Virus record (IMG/VR): IMGVR_UViG_3300001282_000049
Coordinates: 1-28,817 of that record
Source: a virus
Direction: 5' to 3' (one strand)
Length of the DNA stretch: 28,817 nucleotides
The notes beneath the pieces are model-generated. The model was not told the DNA's origin. It was given only the letters and a program-made list of their open reading frames with translations, and ran no database searches. The translations under genes and the position numbers were made by a program. Of the stretch, positions 11,001 through 18,018 are shown piece after piece. Position 1 is the first letter of the stretch, and each line of letters starts with the position of its first letter.

Positions 11001-13696
11001 CTTTTAAGAATAGAGATAAAGTTAAAGAAGCTTTATCTGAAATTAGTAGTGCACTTCTTGGTTATAGAGATGAGAATGGTCAACCTGTAGCTATAGATAT
11101 GTCTGAAGATAGAATTAAGCGTGTTAAAGATGCTGAGATTCTTATTGATAAACTTCGCAATGAATTTGGTGGTGTATCAGGATTAAGTTCTGATGAATGG
11201 ATAGAGTATAATAATCTTTGGGATATAATTAAAAGTGGTAAAAAACTTACAGTTGATCAACAAAAAACCTTTGATCAATTAAATGAACAAAAGGAAGGTG
11301 GATTAACATCTATTCAAAAGAAAAAACTTGCAAATGCTTATGCAAAATTTGCAACTATTAGATATAAAGAAGCTACTCAATACTATCTTGATAAGTTTAA
11401 TTACTTTCTTAGTAAGGTAGATACAGATATTCTTAATGAAGAATTTGGTATTAGAGAAGTAGATAAAGATTATATAGAAGCTGTATTATCAGGCTCTGAT
11501 TTCCCAACAAGTAAACTTTTTGCTTTATTAAATCAAGATGAAGAGTTCAAACAGTGGTTTTTAGATAATCATTATGAGAAAAAATATTTTGACGCTAAGC
11601 AGAAAAAAGAAGTTGTATCTTATAAAAGAGTAGGTGTATGGTCAGTTAATAGACCTGCTGATAAAAAATACTATAAAAAAACTGAAATTAGAGATGCCGA
11701 AGGTAATGTAGTAGAAACTATTAATCGAGTACCTAGCTTCAAGTTTAGAAAAAGAGTAGTTAAAGAAAAGGTAGAAATTAAAGATGCTTATGGTAGAGTA
11801 ATTAGAACAATTAATAACTCAACACCTAAAGTAGTTGGTAAAACAGTAGATAATAGAAATCGCTGGTTACCTAAGAGCTTAGAACAAGGCGCTCCTCAAG
11901 ATTCTCCTTTTGTTAACCAAGACTACTACGCGCTTAAAAATAATAATCCAGATAAGTTTAAGGCTCTTGAGCTTCTTAAAGACTATCATCTTGCCAGTCA
12001 GGAAGGTTTAGATAATCAGTCTAAGAATTATTTATATATTCCTAGATATGGTAAACAGCTTTCTGAAAAAATTCAAACTAAAGGTGCTCTTAAAGCAAAG
12101 AGAAATAAACTAACAGAACTTGCTAATACTATAAAAGAAGTATTTGTAGCAAGACCTGATGACTATGATAGAGGGTTAAACTATAAACCTGAAAATCAAT
12201 ATATGTCAATTGCTGCTGATATATTTGATGACGAAGAATCAAGTATAGCAATAACCGGTTTATCTAAGATAGATTACAATGCTGTATCTCTAGATTTACC
12301 TAAAGTAGTAATGAAGTTTGGATTAGCTGCAGGCAGACAAAAGAAACTTACTGAGATTTGGCCTATATCTAATGCATTAAGTGAATTACTTGGTGATCCA
12401 AAAGCTTCTCTAACTATTGAGAAGATGGTTAACTCTCAATATGTGAATAGACAGTTGCCAGTACCACCTGGTAAAAAGGGGAATACTCAAAGAGCTCAGT
12501 CTGTTAAAAATATAATAGATAAAGAATTTAAGGGTATAAACCTAAAAGGTTTGGGTGCAGATCAACCTTGGTTGGTTAAAGGAGTCTCAAATATGATGAA
12601 GGCTGCATCATTTGGATTCTTTGGTTTAGACTTACAGAGTGCTACAACAAATACCCTTGGTATGTATTTCCAGAGCATTATTGAAGCTGCTGGAGGTAAT
12701 AATCTAAACTCTACTAATCTTGCTGAAGGTACTTACTGGGCTAATACAACCTTAATGCGTCAGCTTACTATGAGTATTTATAGTAAAGGTGAAAACAAGC
12801 CTGTAGAGCTTCAGATGTGGGAAATATTTGATCCTTCTCAAGGTAGATTAGAACAAAAAATGCCTGAAGAATTATCAAGAACTTTAGGTAGAGACATGCT
12901 CAATCTAAGCTTTATTTACTCTCCACGCAGATTTGGTGAATTGAGTAACGTAGCTTCTATGTGGGCAGGTATGATGAAGCATAAAAAGATTACTCAAAAA
13001 ATAGGTAACACAACTAAAGAGATTACTTATTTAGATGCTTGGGAGCTTGGAGCTGATGGTAAGATTAAGCTTAAAGAAGGTATTGATAAGAGCTATGATG
13101 TAGGTGGAAATAACTTTAGACTCTTCCAGAACATGGTTCATGAGAAGATGCGTAAGTTAGGTTCAGTAGCTGAGTATGATTCACCTGAAGCTAATAGATT
13201 ATTAGTATTTAGATTAGTATCTTTCTTAAGAAGACATCTTATATCTATGATTGTTCATAGAATGGGCTTCTCTGGTAAACCATGGAATCCTAAAGAAACT
13301 GTGAATTATGCATCAGGTGATGCTCAAATGGGTACTTATATAAGAACAATTAAAGAATTATTTAGAGCATTCAAGTACAATGGAGAGAATATCAAATACA
13401 TGCGTAAAGAAGATGCGGCTGCATTTACAAGAGCGCTTGTAGAAATTGGTATGTTAATAGGAATGAGCCTCGCTCTCTACTGGTTATTTGGATATGATGA
13501 GGATGATGAGGATAGATATAAGAAACTTCGTAAAAAATCAGGTCCTTTACCTACACCATGGACTGATGATAAATTAATGAAGAGATATCCATTTAATTTA
13601 CAGGGTTGGTTGGCTAACCATGCTGCATATCAACTTATTAAGATTAGAGCTGAGAACGAATCTTTCTTACCTTTACCTGGATTTCGGATTAGATGA
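8012..13696 (+). CDS. Giant virion-associated protein with zincin metallopeptidase domain
   Basis: 1894 residues, starting with ATG one base after the RNA polymerase stop. Residues 286-291 read LHEFGH, the HExxH zinc motif of zincin proteases, with a plausible third ligand in the EEVVVRALE stretch (E341/E342), a spacing typical of the family. The middle (about 440-1500) is long, charged and largely helical, without a motif I recognise. Near the C-terminus, residues about 1808-1825 (EIGMLIGMSLALYWLF) are hydrophobic enough for a membrane helix, followed by acidic DEDDEDRYKK. Crass-like phages encode giant proteins of this type beside the RNA polymerase; some carry a zincin domain and are thought to be packaged in the capsid and ejected with the DNA. 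The TGA at 13694-13696 truncates the protein just before a stretch in the next frame that looks like its natural continuation, so the gene probably ends at 14027 after a +1 shift. Protease activity is inferred from the motif only. Confidence 0.88.
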   Translation: MKNLSCPNKNLPEWKALVKAVGTFEAFRDYIETSGEIRSPEIVASKIESRKEKGFKKLSESSALYKALLALNNNDDFISSFQYAYINHLQNRNLLSLNRYNPESGKIQYTVPKILTEKSIASSFVGQSPFSKNEKALEELSKQLTIDDIDWITFKETKNAYILEVLKYPVNKIGEQLSMFYRYDSARNITAPQNILVNSTVSYDSLSNIPMEYNQETNEKELGKRMVSTISKRLSENLGIMYENVTPEQAAELTEKADIQWNGEPAFFIEDTVYFVGDNLSEATQLHEFGHPLVRAILISNPELFNRLYNSLANSEEGKQVIAEVTSKYPEFDKASNRFKEEVVVRALEKAAVLQRQNTLASSGFSKFIQDFLYQIKKLFRQLFGKVKVSDLDVNTSIDQLADMLQNDLFDIKQEIVSLKDEIAFQRITDDYRQELNDIIEKDPEGLQTIADKMFKLASDYLYKLEKDGKYDTLNDILKDQYSSNDLAEIKAGISDYQRVVVRTARQVRNDIDFKRNQVAAIVQNIQRVYQIATKLNAYMANLAKEPVTPEVVNRMHYYSTMLNDIKRFSDLVATVLDENNLGNSKLADYVNSIKGRVDASERHSSKVYVEGVSDTLYKFIEDVNEGIKARKKERIDFLTKQGARQDLIASESKTFDDLIVDKDRFIATLSGNLGDQGALSAFFESYAGNPDPVIASFGLFVKKNIYDVLYAERNRIFDLHKELNPALERAGYKGTNPEEFFNNLVFLEKSFAVENGEEKINQFDYAFLAPTKGSDYWYAKQSFLKKKLKQQAIDSGNYTEYAKFLKEESEYMRKYFNQQHSDEYYALDKIYDEDYTYTDEYGNKQTINGWEAYSLLEAINQDLKLIDEDPLEDLDILQKTKDKEVVLRKRAQLFNLKYDNGQPKVGKDLVVAEILNKYKEAARPFTEYVERPDAFQKYLLRYEEMLTSRGITGEQFDTLRQKFILANTEIAYEDIYYQDLAEAAEDLDELLSTIPSFKNRDKVKEALSEISSALLGYRDENGQPVAIDMSEDRIKRVKDAEILIDKLRNEFGGVSGLSSDEWIEYNNLWDIIKSGKKLTVDQQKTFDQLNEQKEGGLTSIQKKKLANAYAKFATIRYKEATQYYLDKFNYFLSKVDTDILNEEFGIREVDKDYIEAVLSGSDFPTSKLFALLNQDEEFKQWFLDNHYEKKYFDAKQKKEVVSYKRVGVWSVNRPADKKYYKKTEIRDAEGNVVETINRVPSFKFRKRVVKEKVEIKDAYGRVIRTINNSTPKVVGKTVDNRNRWLPKSLEQGAPQDSPFVNQDYYALKNNNPDKFKALELLKDYHLASQEGLDNQSKNYLYIPRYGKQLSEKIQTKGALKAKRNKLTELANTIKEVFVARPDDYDRGLNYKPENQYMSIAADIFDDEESSIAITGLSKIDYNAVSLDLPKVVMKFGLAAGRQKKLTEIWPISNALSELLGDPKASLTIEKMVNSQYVNRQLPVPPGKKGNTQRAQSVKNIIDKEFKGINLKGLGADQPWLVKGVSNMMKAASFGFFGLDLQSATTNTLGMYFQSIIEAAGGNNLNSTNLAEGTYWANTTLMRQLTMSIYSKGENKPVELQMWEIFDPSQGRLEQKMPEELSRTLGRDMLNLSFIYSPRRFGELSNVASMWAGMMKHKKITQKIGNTTKEITYLDAWELGADGKIKLKEGIDKSYDVGGNNFRLFQNMVHEKMRKLGSVAEYDSPEANRLLVFRLVSFLRRHLISMIVHRMGFSGKPWNPKETVNYASGDAQMGTYIRTIKELFRAFKYNGENIKYMRKEDAAAFTRALVEIGMLIGMSLALYWLFGYDEDDEDRYKKLRKKSGPLPTPWTDDKLMKRYPFNLQGWLANHAAYQLIKIRAENESFLPLPGFRIR
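13682..13688 (+). promoter_or_regulatory. Candidate +1 frameshift site (UUU C GG)
   Basis: The zero frame reads GGA TTT CGG ATT AGA TGA. Skipping C13685 gives GGA TTT GGA TTA GAT GAT, joining PLPGF to GLDDYS and leaving an open frame to 14027. A Phe tRNA with anticodon GAA can re-pair from UUU to UUC in the +1 direction, and the next zero-frame codon is CGG, an Arg codon that appears very rare here (AGA dominates; not counted exhaustively). That combination resembles known +1 slip sites. A natural one-base insertion or an assembly error would look identical. Confidence 0.4.
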
Positions 13697-14027
13697 TTAC
13701 TCTAGACTTATAAGCTTTGATGCAAGTGGTGTATTTGGACCTACTATAGGTAATACAACTAAAGTACTTAATGGTTTGTGGGATTTATCTATGGGAGATC
13801 CTTCTGCTTATTATAAGAGAGAAGTAGGACCATATGAATTCCAACAAGCTGAGGGTATTAAGGCTCTTAATTACTTAGCTAAAATGATGGGTCTTACAGG
13901 TAAAACAACAGATCCCGTAATGGCAATTAAGAACTTTACAGCAATACAAGCTAAGACTGCAGGATCTACTTCAGGTAGAAAGAGAAAAGAAGAAGATCAT
14001 GATAGCGATACTTATTTAATTAGATAA
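13686..14027 (+). CDS. C-terminal part of the zincin giant protein, in the +1 frame
   Basis: 113 residues beginning GLDDYS and ending with TAA at 14025-14027. I treat it as the end of the preceding giant protein rather than a separate gene. It has no credible start of its own in this frame (the in-frame ATG at 13620 lies inside the upstream gene and gives an unrelated Leu-rich stretch), and its composition matches the preceding protein. Text such as SGVFGPT, SAYYKREVGPYEF and ALNYLAKMMGLTGK resembles the usual C-termini of crAss-like giant virion proteins. Joined at UUU C, the product would be 2004 residues. The tail ends in a basic and acidic cluster (GRKRKEEDHDSDTYLIR). It is followed after 3 nt by the small basic gene. 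A real broken gene or a sequencing indel are the alternatives. Confidence 0.7.
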   Translation, partial: GLDDYSRLISFDASGVFGPTIGNTTKVLNGLWDLSMGDPSAYYKREVGPYEFQQAEGIKALNYLAKMMGLTGKTTDPVMAIKNFTAIQAKTAGSTSGRKRKEEDHDSDTYLIR

Positions 14028-14030
14028 ACA

Positions 14031-14171
14031 ATGGCAAAGATTAAAGAATCTACTAGTAAAACTATAGTTAAAGTAAAGAAGAAAAGACCAGGAGTGCACT
14101 CTAAAAAGAAGCACTCTGGTCTTAAAACTTCTAAGAACTATAAGAAAACTTATAGAGGTCAGGGTAAGTAA
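14031..14171 (+). CDS. Small, highly basic conserved phage protein (46 aa)
   Basis: ATG at 14031, three bases after the stop of the giant protein, and TAA at 14169-14171. The 46 residues are very rich in Lys and Arg (VKVKKKRPGVHSKKK near the middle) and end in NYKKTYRGQGK. The pattern KRxGVHxK ... KxxKNYKKxYRGQG recurs in short proteins of Bacteroidetes phages beside the giant RNA polymerase genes, which is why I accept such a short ORF. Function is unknown; the charge suggests nucleic acid binding, which is inference. It is the last plus-strand gene, and its 3' end overlaps the 3' end of the opposing gene by 13 nt, with no obvious terminator between. Confidence 0.72.
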   Translation: MAKIKESTSKTIVKVKKKRPGVHSKKKHSGLKTSKNYKKTYRGQGK

Positions 14172-14326
14172 TCTCTTTTAATAGGAGAGTATCCCTGTAA
14201 CTCACTCATATCTACTTTGTAAGCTTTACTTTTGTCTGGATTATTAGAGACAAGAGCATACCTTTGCTTTTCTTCAACATAGACAATATATACTGTCTTA
14301 TTGTTGTAATTAGCAGTCTTTTCCAT
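14159..14326 (-). CDS. Short hypothetical protein (55 aa), last gene of the minus-strand block
   Basis: An ATG at 14326-14324 opens a 55-residue frame ending in TGA at 14161-14159. It starts 17 nt inside the end of the MazG gene, the compact overlap usual in phage operons, and ends 13 nt inside the opposing basic-protein gene. The product (MEKTANYNNKTVYIVYVEEK at the start, then KVDMSELQGYSPIKRDYLP) has a beta-strand-like N-terminal half and no motif I recognise. It fills a stretch that would otherwise be empty, and its composition fits its neighbours. No ribosome binding site is visible, as is usual for Bacteroidetes systems. Confidence 0.5.
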   Translation of the reverse strand: MEKTANYNNKTVYIVYVEEKQRYALVSNNPDKSKAYKVDMSELQGYSPIKRDYLP

Positions 14327-14702
14327 AGATAATACTTGAGATATTAGGTTTAAAATACGCGGGTCCTTTTAGGATTTTACCATCTTCTCTATAGATAGGT
14401 TTACCATCTTCACCTAGCTTAGACATATTACTAGCCTGAATCTCATTAAATATCTCTTCTATCTTGTGTTGCATACCATGTTTAAGGATAGTACCGCATA
14501 AGATATAAAGCTGGTCACCTAAAGCATCTGCAATCCCTACTAGATCATTATCCATGCATGCTTGGTAGTATTCATCTGTCTCTTCTAACATAAGCTTATA
14601 TCTAAGCTCATATACTTTAGGATCAATTAGACTAGGTGTGTCTTTATCTGTATTGTCAAATACTTTGTGGAACTCTGCCACAGAATCAAGTTGGTGTTTC
14701 AT
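14310..14702 (-). CDS. MazG-like nucleoside triphosphate pyrophosphohydrolase
   Basis: 130 residues. The all-alpha NTP-PPase (MazG / phosphoribosyl-ATP pyrophosphohydrolase-like) metal motifs are visible: LMLEETDEYYQA (E40, E41, E44) and, about 20 residues later, IADALGDQLYILCGT (D59, D63). Such enzymes hydrolyse (d)NTPs to NMP and pyrophosphate. In phages they may clean the nucleotide pool or interfere with host (p)ppGpp signalling; which applies here cannot be seen. The length is close to that of single-domain phage MazG proteins. It lies at the end of the replication module, after a ~150-nt stretch containing a hairpin, so it may have its own transcript. Confidence 0.85.
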   Translation of the reverse strand: MKHQLDSVAEFHKVFDNTDKDTPSLIDPKVYELRYKLMLEETDEYYQACMDNDLVGIADALGDQLYILCGTILKHGMQHKIEEIFNEIQASNMSKLGEDGKPIYREDGKILKGPAYFKPNISSIIYGKDC

Positions 14703-14715
14703 TGTGTAAAGATAA

Positions 14716-14853
14716 TTATTTGTATCTGTCTTTAGAGGATGATGATAGTAAACTGAGACCTACTAGGTATATGTGCTGTATCCAGCCAAGTAAAGTACCA
14801 GTCCTTTTATAAGACTGGTACTTCTCTCTTAGTTCTTCAAATCTAGTTTTCAC
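14716..14853 (-). CDS. Possible 45-aa ORF with GTG start (uncertain)
   Basis: A GTG at 14853-14851 overlaps the TGA of the upstream gene in a GTGA arrangement and opens 45 codons to TAA at 14718-14716. The product begins with a charged helix (KTRFEELREKYQSYKR) followed by a moderately hydrophobic segment (LLGWIQHIYLVGLSLL), which could be a small membrane peptide. The translational-coupling geometry favours it. Against it, the first half contains a perfect 11-bp inverted repeat, so the region may simply be an intergenic RNA structure, and I recognise no relative. Confidence 0.28.
   Translation of the reverse strand: MKTRFEELREKYQSYKRTGTLLGWIQHIYLVGLSLLSSSSKDRYK
14793..14823. repeat. Perfect 11-bp inverted repeat (hairpin) between DUF932-like and mazG genes
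   Basis: AAGTACCAGTC (14793-14803) and GACTGGTACTT (14813-14823) are exact reverse complements separated by nine bases. On the minus strand it lies just downstream of the DUF932-like gene. Neither side has a good T-run, so it is not a classical intrinsic terminator; it could be an RNA-stabilising or processing hairpin or a weak terminator. Confidence 0.6.
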
Positions 14854-15860
14854 AGATCAAAGTCTTCATAGTTATTACTAGGCATGGCTAGCTCATCTCC
14901 TATTGTCTCTTTTTCTTTCTCTACTTCCTCAATCATCTCCTCTAGAGTTATTTGATGATAGGGCTCCATGATCTTTTTTGCTCTATCTTCTAAATCATCA
15001 TCCTCTTGTACGATAGGTAGAATTGCTTCTTTCTCTTCTTCTTTCTCCTCCTCCACTGTAGTTATAGCTTCGATGACTTTATAAGCATCCATCTCTACTG
15101 GTACAGCTTCAATCACTGGTCCTACTTCTCCAGTCTCTACCTTATCTAGCTCACACCACTCACAAAGATACCAATTGATTAATCTTTGTTGATCCATCCA
15201 TGTCTTAGGATGTGCCTTCTGTAGTGAATAGCTTAGGATATTATAATATGTCCACAGAGTATCTGCTTCTGCATTATAATCGTGCTTAGGTGTTTTAATT
15301 AAACTCTTTACAGTGTTCATTTGCTCAGAGCTAAGCAACTCCTTATCTAAGTAAAGCTTACCTAACATAGAAGCTCTTGTTTCCATATTTAGAGTAATCT
15401 TCTTCATCTTTGCTTTATCCTGAAGAATTCTTGCAAAGTTTATTGCAGCATTAGATATCTGAAACTTAATTGTTTCATGAGCCTCATTATCTGCATTACC
15501 CGTGTGCTTTCTATTCCATGCACCTAACTCTTTCTTAAGAATTAAGTTGCCTGAGCATTTTACATAAGCACCTGTAGCACACTTAAAGCGCATTGTTTTA
15601 TCATAGCTATTAGCCCAGGTAAATACCATACCTAACTCATCATCTTGATCGTGTTTGATATGATAAATTCCGGTAGCTACATTTCCATCAATAGATGATC
15701 TGTATAGTTCTTTCTCTACTACTAAACCTGCATTAGCAAGTTCTTGTAAAGCAGTTTCTATAATAAATTTATGAGAGATTACAGTATATCTCCCCCCGTG
15801 TTGAGGGAGAGATATAGCTTCCAAAAACTCTCTGGTTGGTGTTCCAGTTCTTCTTGGCAT
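14850..15860 (-). CDS. DUF932-like phage protein of unknown function
   Basis: 336 residues. The N-terminal two thirds resemble the DUF932 (phage/plasmid TIGR03299-like) family. The best evidence is FTWANSYDKTMRFKCATGAYVKCSGN around residues 79-104, matching the family's pattern of an NSYDKS-type stretch followed by a G-A-x-V-x-C-S/G-N segment, and a RKHTG further on. After about residue 245 the protein becomes an acidic, Glu-rich, low-complexity tail (EEEKEEEKE, EEMIEEVEKEKE) ending YEDFDL, probably disordered or coiled. The start is 4 nt after the stop of the small upstream gene. DUF932 proteins are common near replication genes of phages and plasmids; their biochemical role is not established. 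The family call is from pattern memory, not a search. Confidence 0.62.
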   Translation of the reverse strand: MPRRTGTPTREFLEAISLPQHGGRYTVISHKFIIETALQELANAGLVVEKELYRSSIDGNVATGIYHIKHDQDDELGMVFTWANSYDKTMRFKCATGAYVKCSGNLILKKELGAWNRKHTGNADNEAHETIKFQISNAAINFARILQDKAKMKKITLNMETRASMLGKLYLDKELLSSEQMNTVKSLIKTPKHDYNAEADTLWTYYNILSYSLQKAHPKTWMDQQRLINWYLCEWCELDKVETGEVGPVIEAVPVEMDAYKVIEAITTVEEEKEEEKEAILPIVQEDDDLEDRAKKIMEPYHQITLEEMIEEVEKEKETIGDELAMPSNNYEDFDL

Positions 15861-15864
15861 ATGT

Positions 15865-16062
15865 TTAAGATTTTGGTTTTATAATTCCTTCTTGTAATAA
15901 GTCATTGACAGTTCTTCCAAACCATCCTTGTAATCCTTGCCACAAATCATTATCATAGATATATTGCCACGCAGCAATTACTTCTTCTTCAGAATTTGAT
16001 TCTACAAATCCTTCAGCAATTCCTACAGCAGTATATGCATCAAATTTAATATTGGTTTCCAT
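15865..16062 (-). CDS. Small conserved phage protein (65 aa), DUF7417-like
   Basis: 65 residues starting at an ATG one base after the stop of the DNA polymerase gene, so probably translated from the same message. The AYTAVGIAEGFVE start and the WQYIYDNDLWQGLQGWFGRT core, followed by LLQEGII, match a short helical family seen in many phages (pattern: AWQYLxDTGLxWxLQGWFGR). I believe this is the family named DUF7417, but the name is from memory. No catalytic residues are evident. Its position between polymerase and the DUF932-like gene suggests an accessory role in replication, which is inference. Confidence 0.68.
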   Translation of the reverse strand: METNIKFDAYTAVGIAEGFVESNSEEEVIAAWQYIYDNDLWQGLQGWFGRTVNDLLQEGIIKPKS

Positions 16063-16063
16063 A

Positions 16064-17956
16064 TTAAAATAGTGTTAGTTGCCTAATAGGCTTAGTTATG
16101 TTTTCTATTTCCTTTTGAATTGCTTCCAGATAATATCTGTCATCTACATGATAATCCTTCCAATCTTTCTTCTCATAGTTAATGAATAGCTCTTGCATCC
16201 ATTTACCTGATTCTAACTGAATCTCCCTTCTATCACTTTTGTTACACTTTATTATCTTACAACCCTTCTCAGATATATAATATCTAAGAGTAGGTTGTAA
16301 CTTCTCTTTTGTAACTTCACCTTTCTTCACACATGTCTGTACAAATTCCCAATCACCTTTGATCTTTACTCCGCCACAATAATCAAATATGTTTCTATTA
16401 TCGGCCAGATATTTCTCTGGTGGGATATCATTAACAAAATAATTATAGATAGCTTTAGGTATAATCAAAAAGCTTTTGTTCTTGTGTAGCGCTAGATCTG
16501 TAAACTCAAATCTACCTTTACACTTAGATTTACCTGCTGTGTTAATCGCTATATAGTTGTTTACATCAGCAAGAATCATCTTCTTATACTCATCGTGCTC
16601 TAGTTGGAGTTTTGTTGTCTTTTCCCATTCTGCACATATATCTAGATACTTCTGCTTATATTGCTTAGGTATCATCATCTCAAGACCATCTGTATTCTGC
16701 ATCAGCGGTACACTTCCCGGTATTCCTTCTGCAAGCATTTCATATAACATTACCAGTGACAGCTGACCGTTTATAGTGATTCTCATAGTAAACTCTGGAT
16801 CATACAAGAAACTATTCTTGTCATTACTTAACCCATAGGTACTATTAAGTATAATCTTATAAACATAGTTCTTAGGATCCTTCTTAGGTATCTTCTTTCT
16901 CTCTTCAAAGAACCATTCATACAGATTGCAAAACTCTTTTCTAGGTAGATGAGCGGGTGACCATCCATTTCTAATAGCTAGATTAGGATAGAAACTTATA
17001 ACATCACTAGACATGATTATCATGTCTTCTGTAGACTCGTATATTCCAGACTCTATAGCTCCATGCACACCACCTAAACCAAAGTCAGTATTTACTTCTT
17101 TGTATCTAATAGTATACTTAAAGCTATTTTTTGTCTCATTGGGATTGATCTCAAGCTTTTCAAATTGATTTAGAAGTCTTTGAAACTCAGGTGTTTGGAA
17201 TTTAATGTAGGGTAGAATTATATCTTTAACCCTAATACTTTTCCTGAAAGTTCTAAGTTGTTTCAAATCATATTTGCTGATACCTGTTTCCTTTCTTAAG
17301 AAATAGAGAAACAGTTCTTTAGATATCCGTGGCTCTGATGCACTGAAGAGATTTATACCATATTCTTTTGTAAGAGTTTTCCTCAAATTAATCTGCTCCT
17401 TACTAAGGTTCATAATAGCCTTAGTAGACTTTACATCATTCTTACAATAGCTTATAATAGTTTGTATCTCTTGTAGAGTTTTTACTTCAGTAGAATGATG
17501 AATAGGCATATCTTGTATAGTATGCCAATCCATAGAATACTGAATCCACTTCAAGCTAGATCTCTTAGCTGGATTATCCCAGTGATTGAGTTTGAATACA
17601 TCTATCTGATTAATAGACATCTTCCATTCTGGATACTCTGGAAGTTGATCTTGGTTATTAATTGTTCTCTGCGCAAACTTATAGATTATATTAGCTATCT
17701 CTCCACCTTTCTTTTTCTCCAACTCTTCTTGATTAGCTAGTATAAACTCAAGAACCTGAGAATCAAATGCTAAACCATTAAAGGATATAAGCCAACCCTT
17801 CTTTTCCTTCAAGAATCTTAGATACGCTACAAATACTTCAAAGTCATTTCTTAGATCATGTACAACAAAGACTAGTTCTTTGTCTGTCTTATAATCTTCA
17901 AAACATGCAATAAAGCAATTACTTAGCGTTTCTATATCATATACAGCTTTATCCAT
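16064..17956 (-). CDS. Family B DNA polymerase with 3'-5' exonuclease and clamp-binding tail
   Basis: 630 residues from the ATG at 17956. A TTG at 17974 would add six residues but lies inside the T-run of a terminator and leaves the same domains, so I prefer the ATG. Exonuclease motifs: YDIET (acidic pair D7, E9), FNGLAFD (N60, D65) and YCKND (Y170, D174). Polymerase motifs: A, SSDVISFYPNLAIRNG (D318); B, KIILNSTYG (367-375); C, MQNTDGLEM (421-424), with Asn in place of the first Asp of the usual DTD. FGLGGVHGAIESG before motif A is the glycine-rich exo/pol junction typical of phage PolB. The extreme C-terminus is QLTLF, a bacterial beta-clamp-binding pentapeptide like that ending E. coli Pol II (QLGLF). 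This is the likely replicative polymerase; the small size fits phage-type PolB enzymes of crAss-like viruses, some of which use family A instead. Confidence 0.95.
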   Translation of the reverse strand: MDKAVYDIETLSNCFIACFEDYKTDKELVFVVHDLRNDFEVFVAYLRFLKEKKGWLISFNGLAFDSQVLEFILANQEELEKKKGGEIANIIYKFAQRTINNQDQLPEYPEWKMSINQIDVFKLNHWDNPAKRSSLKWIQYSMDWHTIQDMPIHHSTEVKTLQEIQTIISYCKNDVKSTKAIMNLSKEQINLRKTLTKEYGINLFSASEPRISKELFLYFLRKETGISKYDLKQLRTFRKSIRVKDIILPYIKFQTPEFQRLLNQFEKLEINPNETKNSFKYTIRYKEVNTDFGLGGVHGAIESGIYESTEDMIIMSSDVISFYPNLAIRNGWSPAHLPRKEFCNLYEWFFEERKKIPKKDPKNYVYKIILNSTYGLSNDKNSFLYDPEFTMRITINGQLSLVMLYEMLAEGIPGSVPLMQNTDGLEMMIPKQYKQKYLDICAEWEKTTKLQLEHDEYKKMILADVNNYIAINTAGKSKCKGRFEFTDLALHKNKSFLIIPKAIYNYFVNDIPPEKYLADNRNIFDYCGGVKIKGDWEFVQTCVKKGEVTKEKLQPTLRYYISEKGCKIIKCNKSDRREIQLESGKWMQELFINYEKKDWKDYHVDDRYYLEAIQKEIENITKPIRQLTLF

Positions 17957-17972
17957 AGAATCTACATTAGAC

Positions 17973-17999
17973 AAAAAAGGGAGGTTATTACACCTCCCT
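17973..17999 (-). terminator. Intrinsic terminator between the 139-aa gene and DNA polymerase
   Basis: On the minus strand AGGGAGGT and ACCTCCCT form an 8-bp GC-rich stem with a 6-nt loop (17978-17999), followed directly by a run of six T (17978-17973). This is the best intrinsic terminator in the window. It follows the 139-residue gene by about 20 nt and lies only 17 nt before the polymerase ATG, so polymerase expression would need read-through or another promoter. Confidence 0.85.
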
Positions 18000-18018
18000 C
18001 TCTGTCGGGGTTATTAAA

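Noticed and set aside
13694-13696. Recoding of TGA as Trp to extend the zincin protein
   Set aside because: Reading through TGA meets TAG within three codons (TTA CTC TAG), and other genes here end in TGA or TAG; a +1 shift is the only simple way into the long downstream frame.
17972-17974. TTG at 17974 as start of the DNA polymerase
   Set aside because: It lies in the T-run of a terminator and adds no conserved residues; the ATG at 17956 leaves exonuclease motif I complete.
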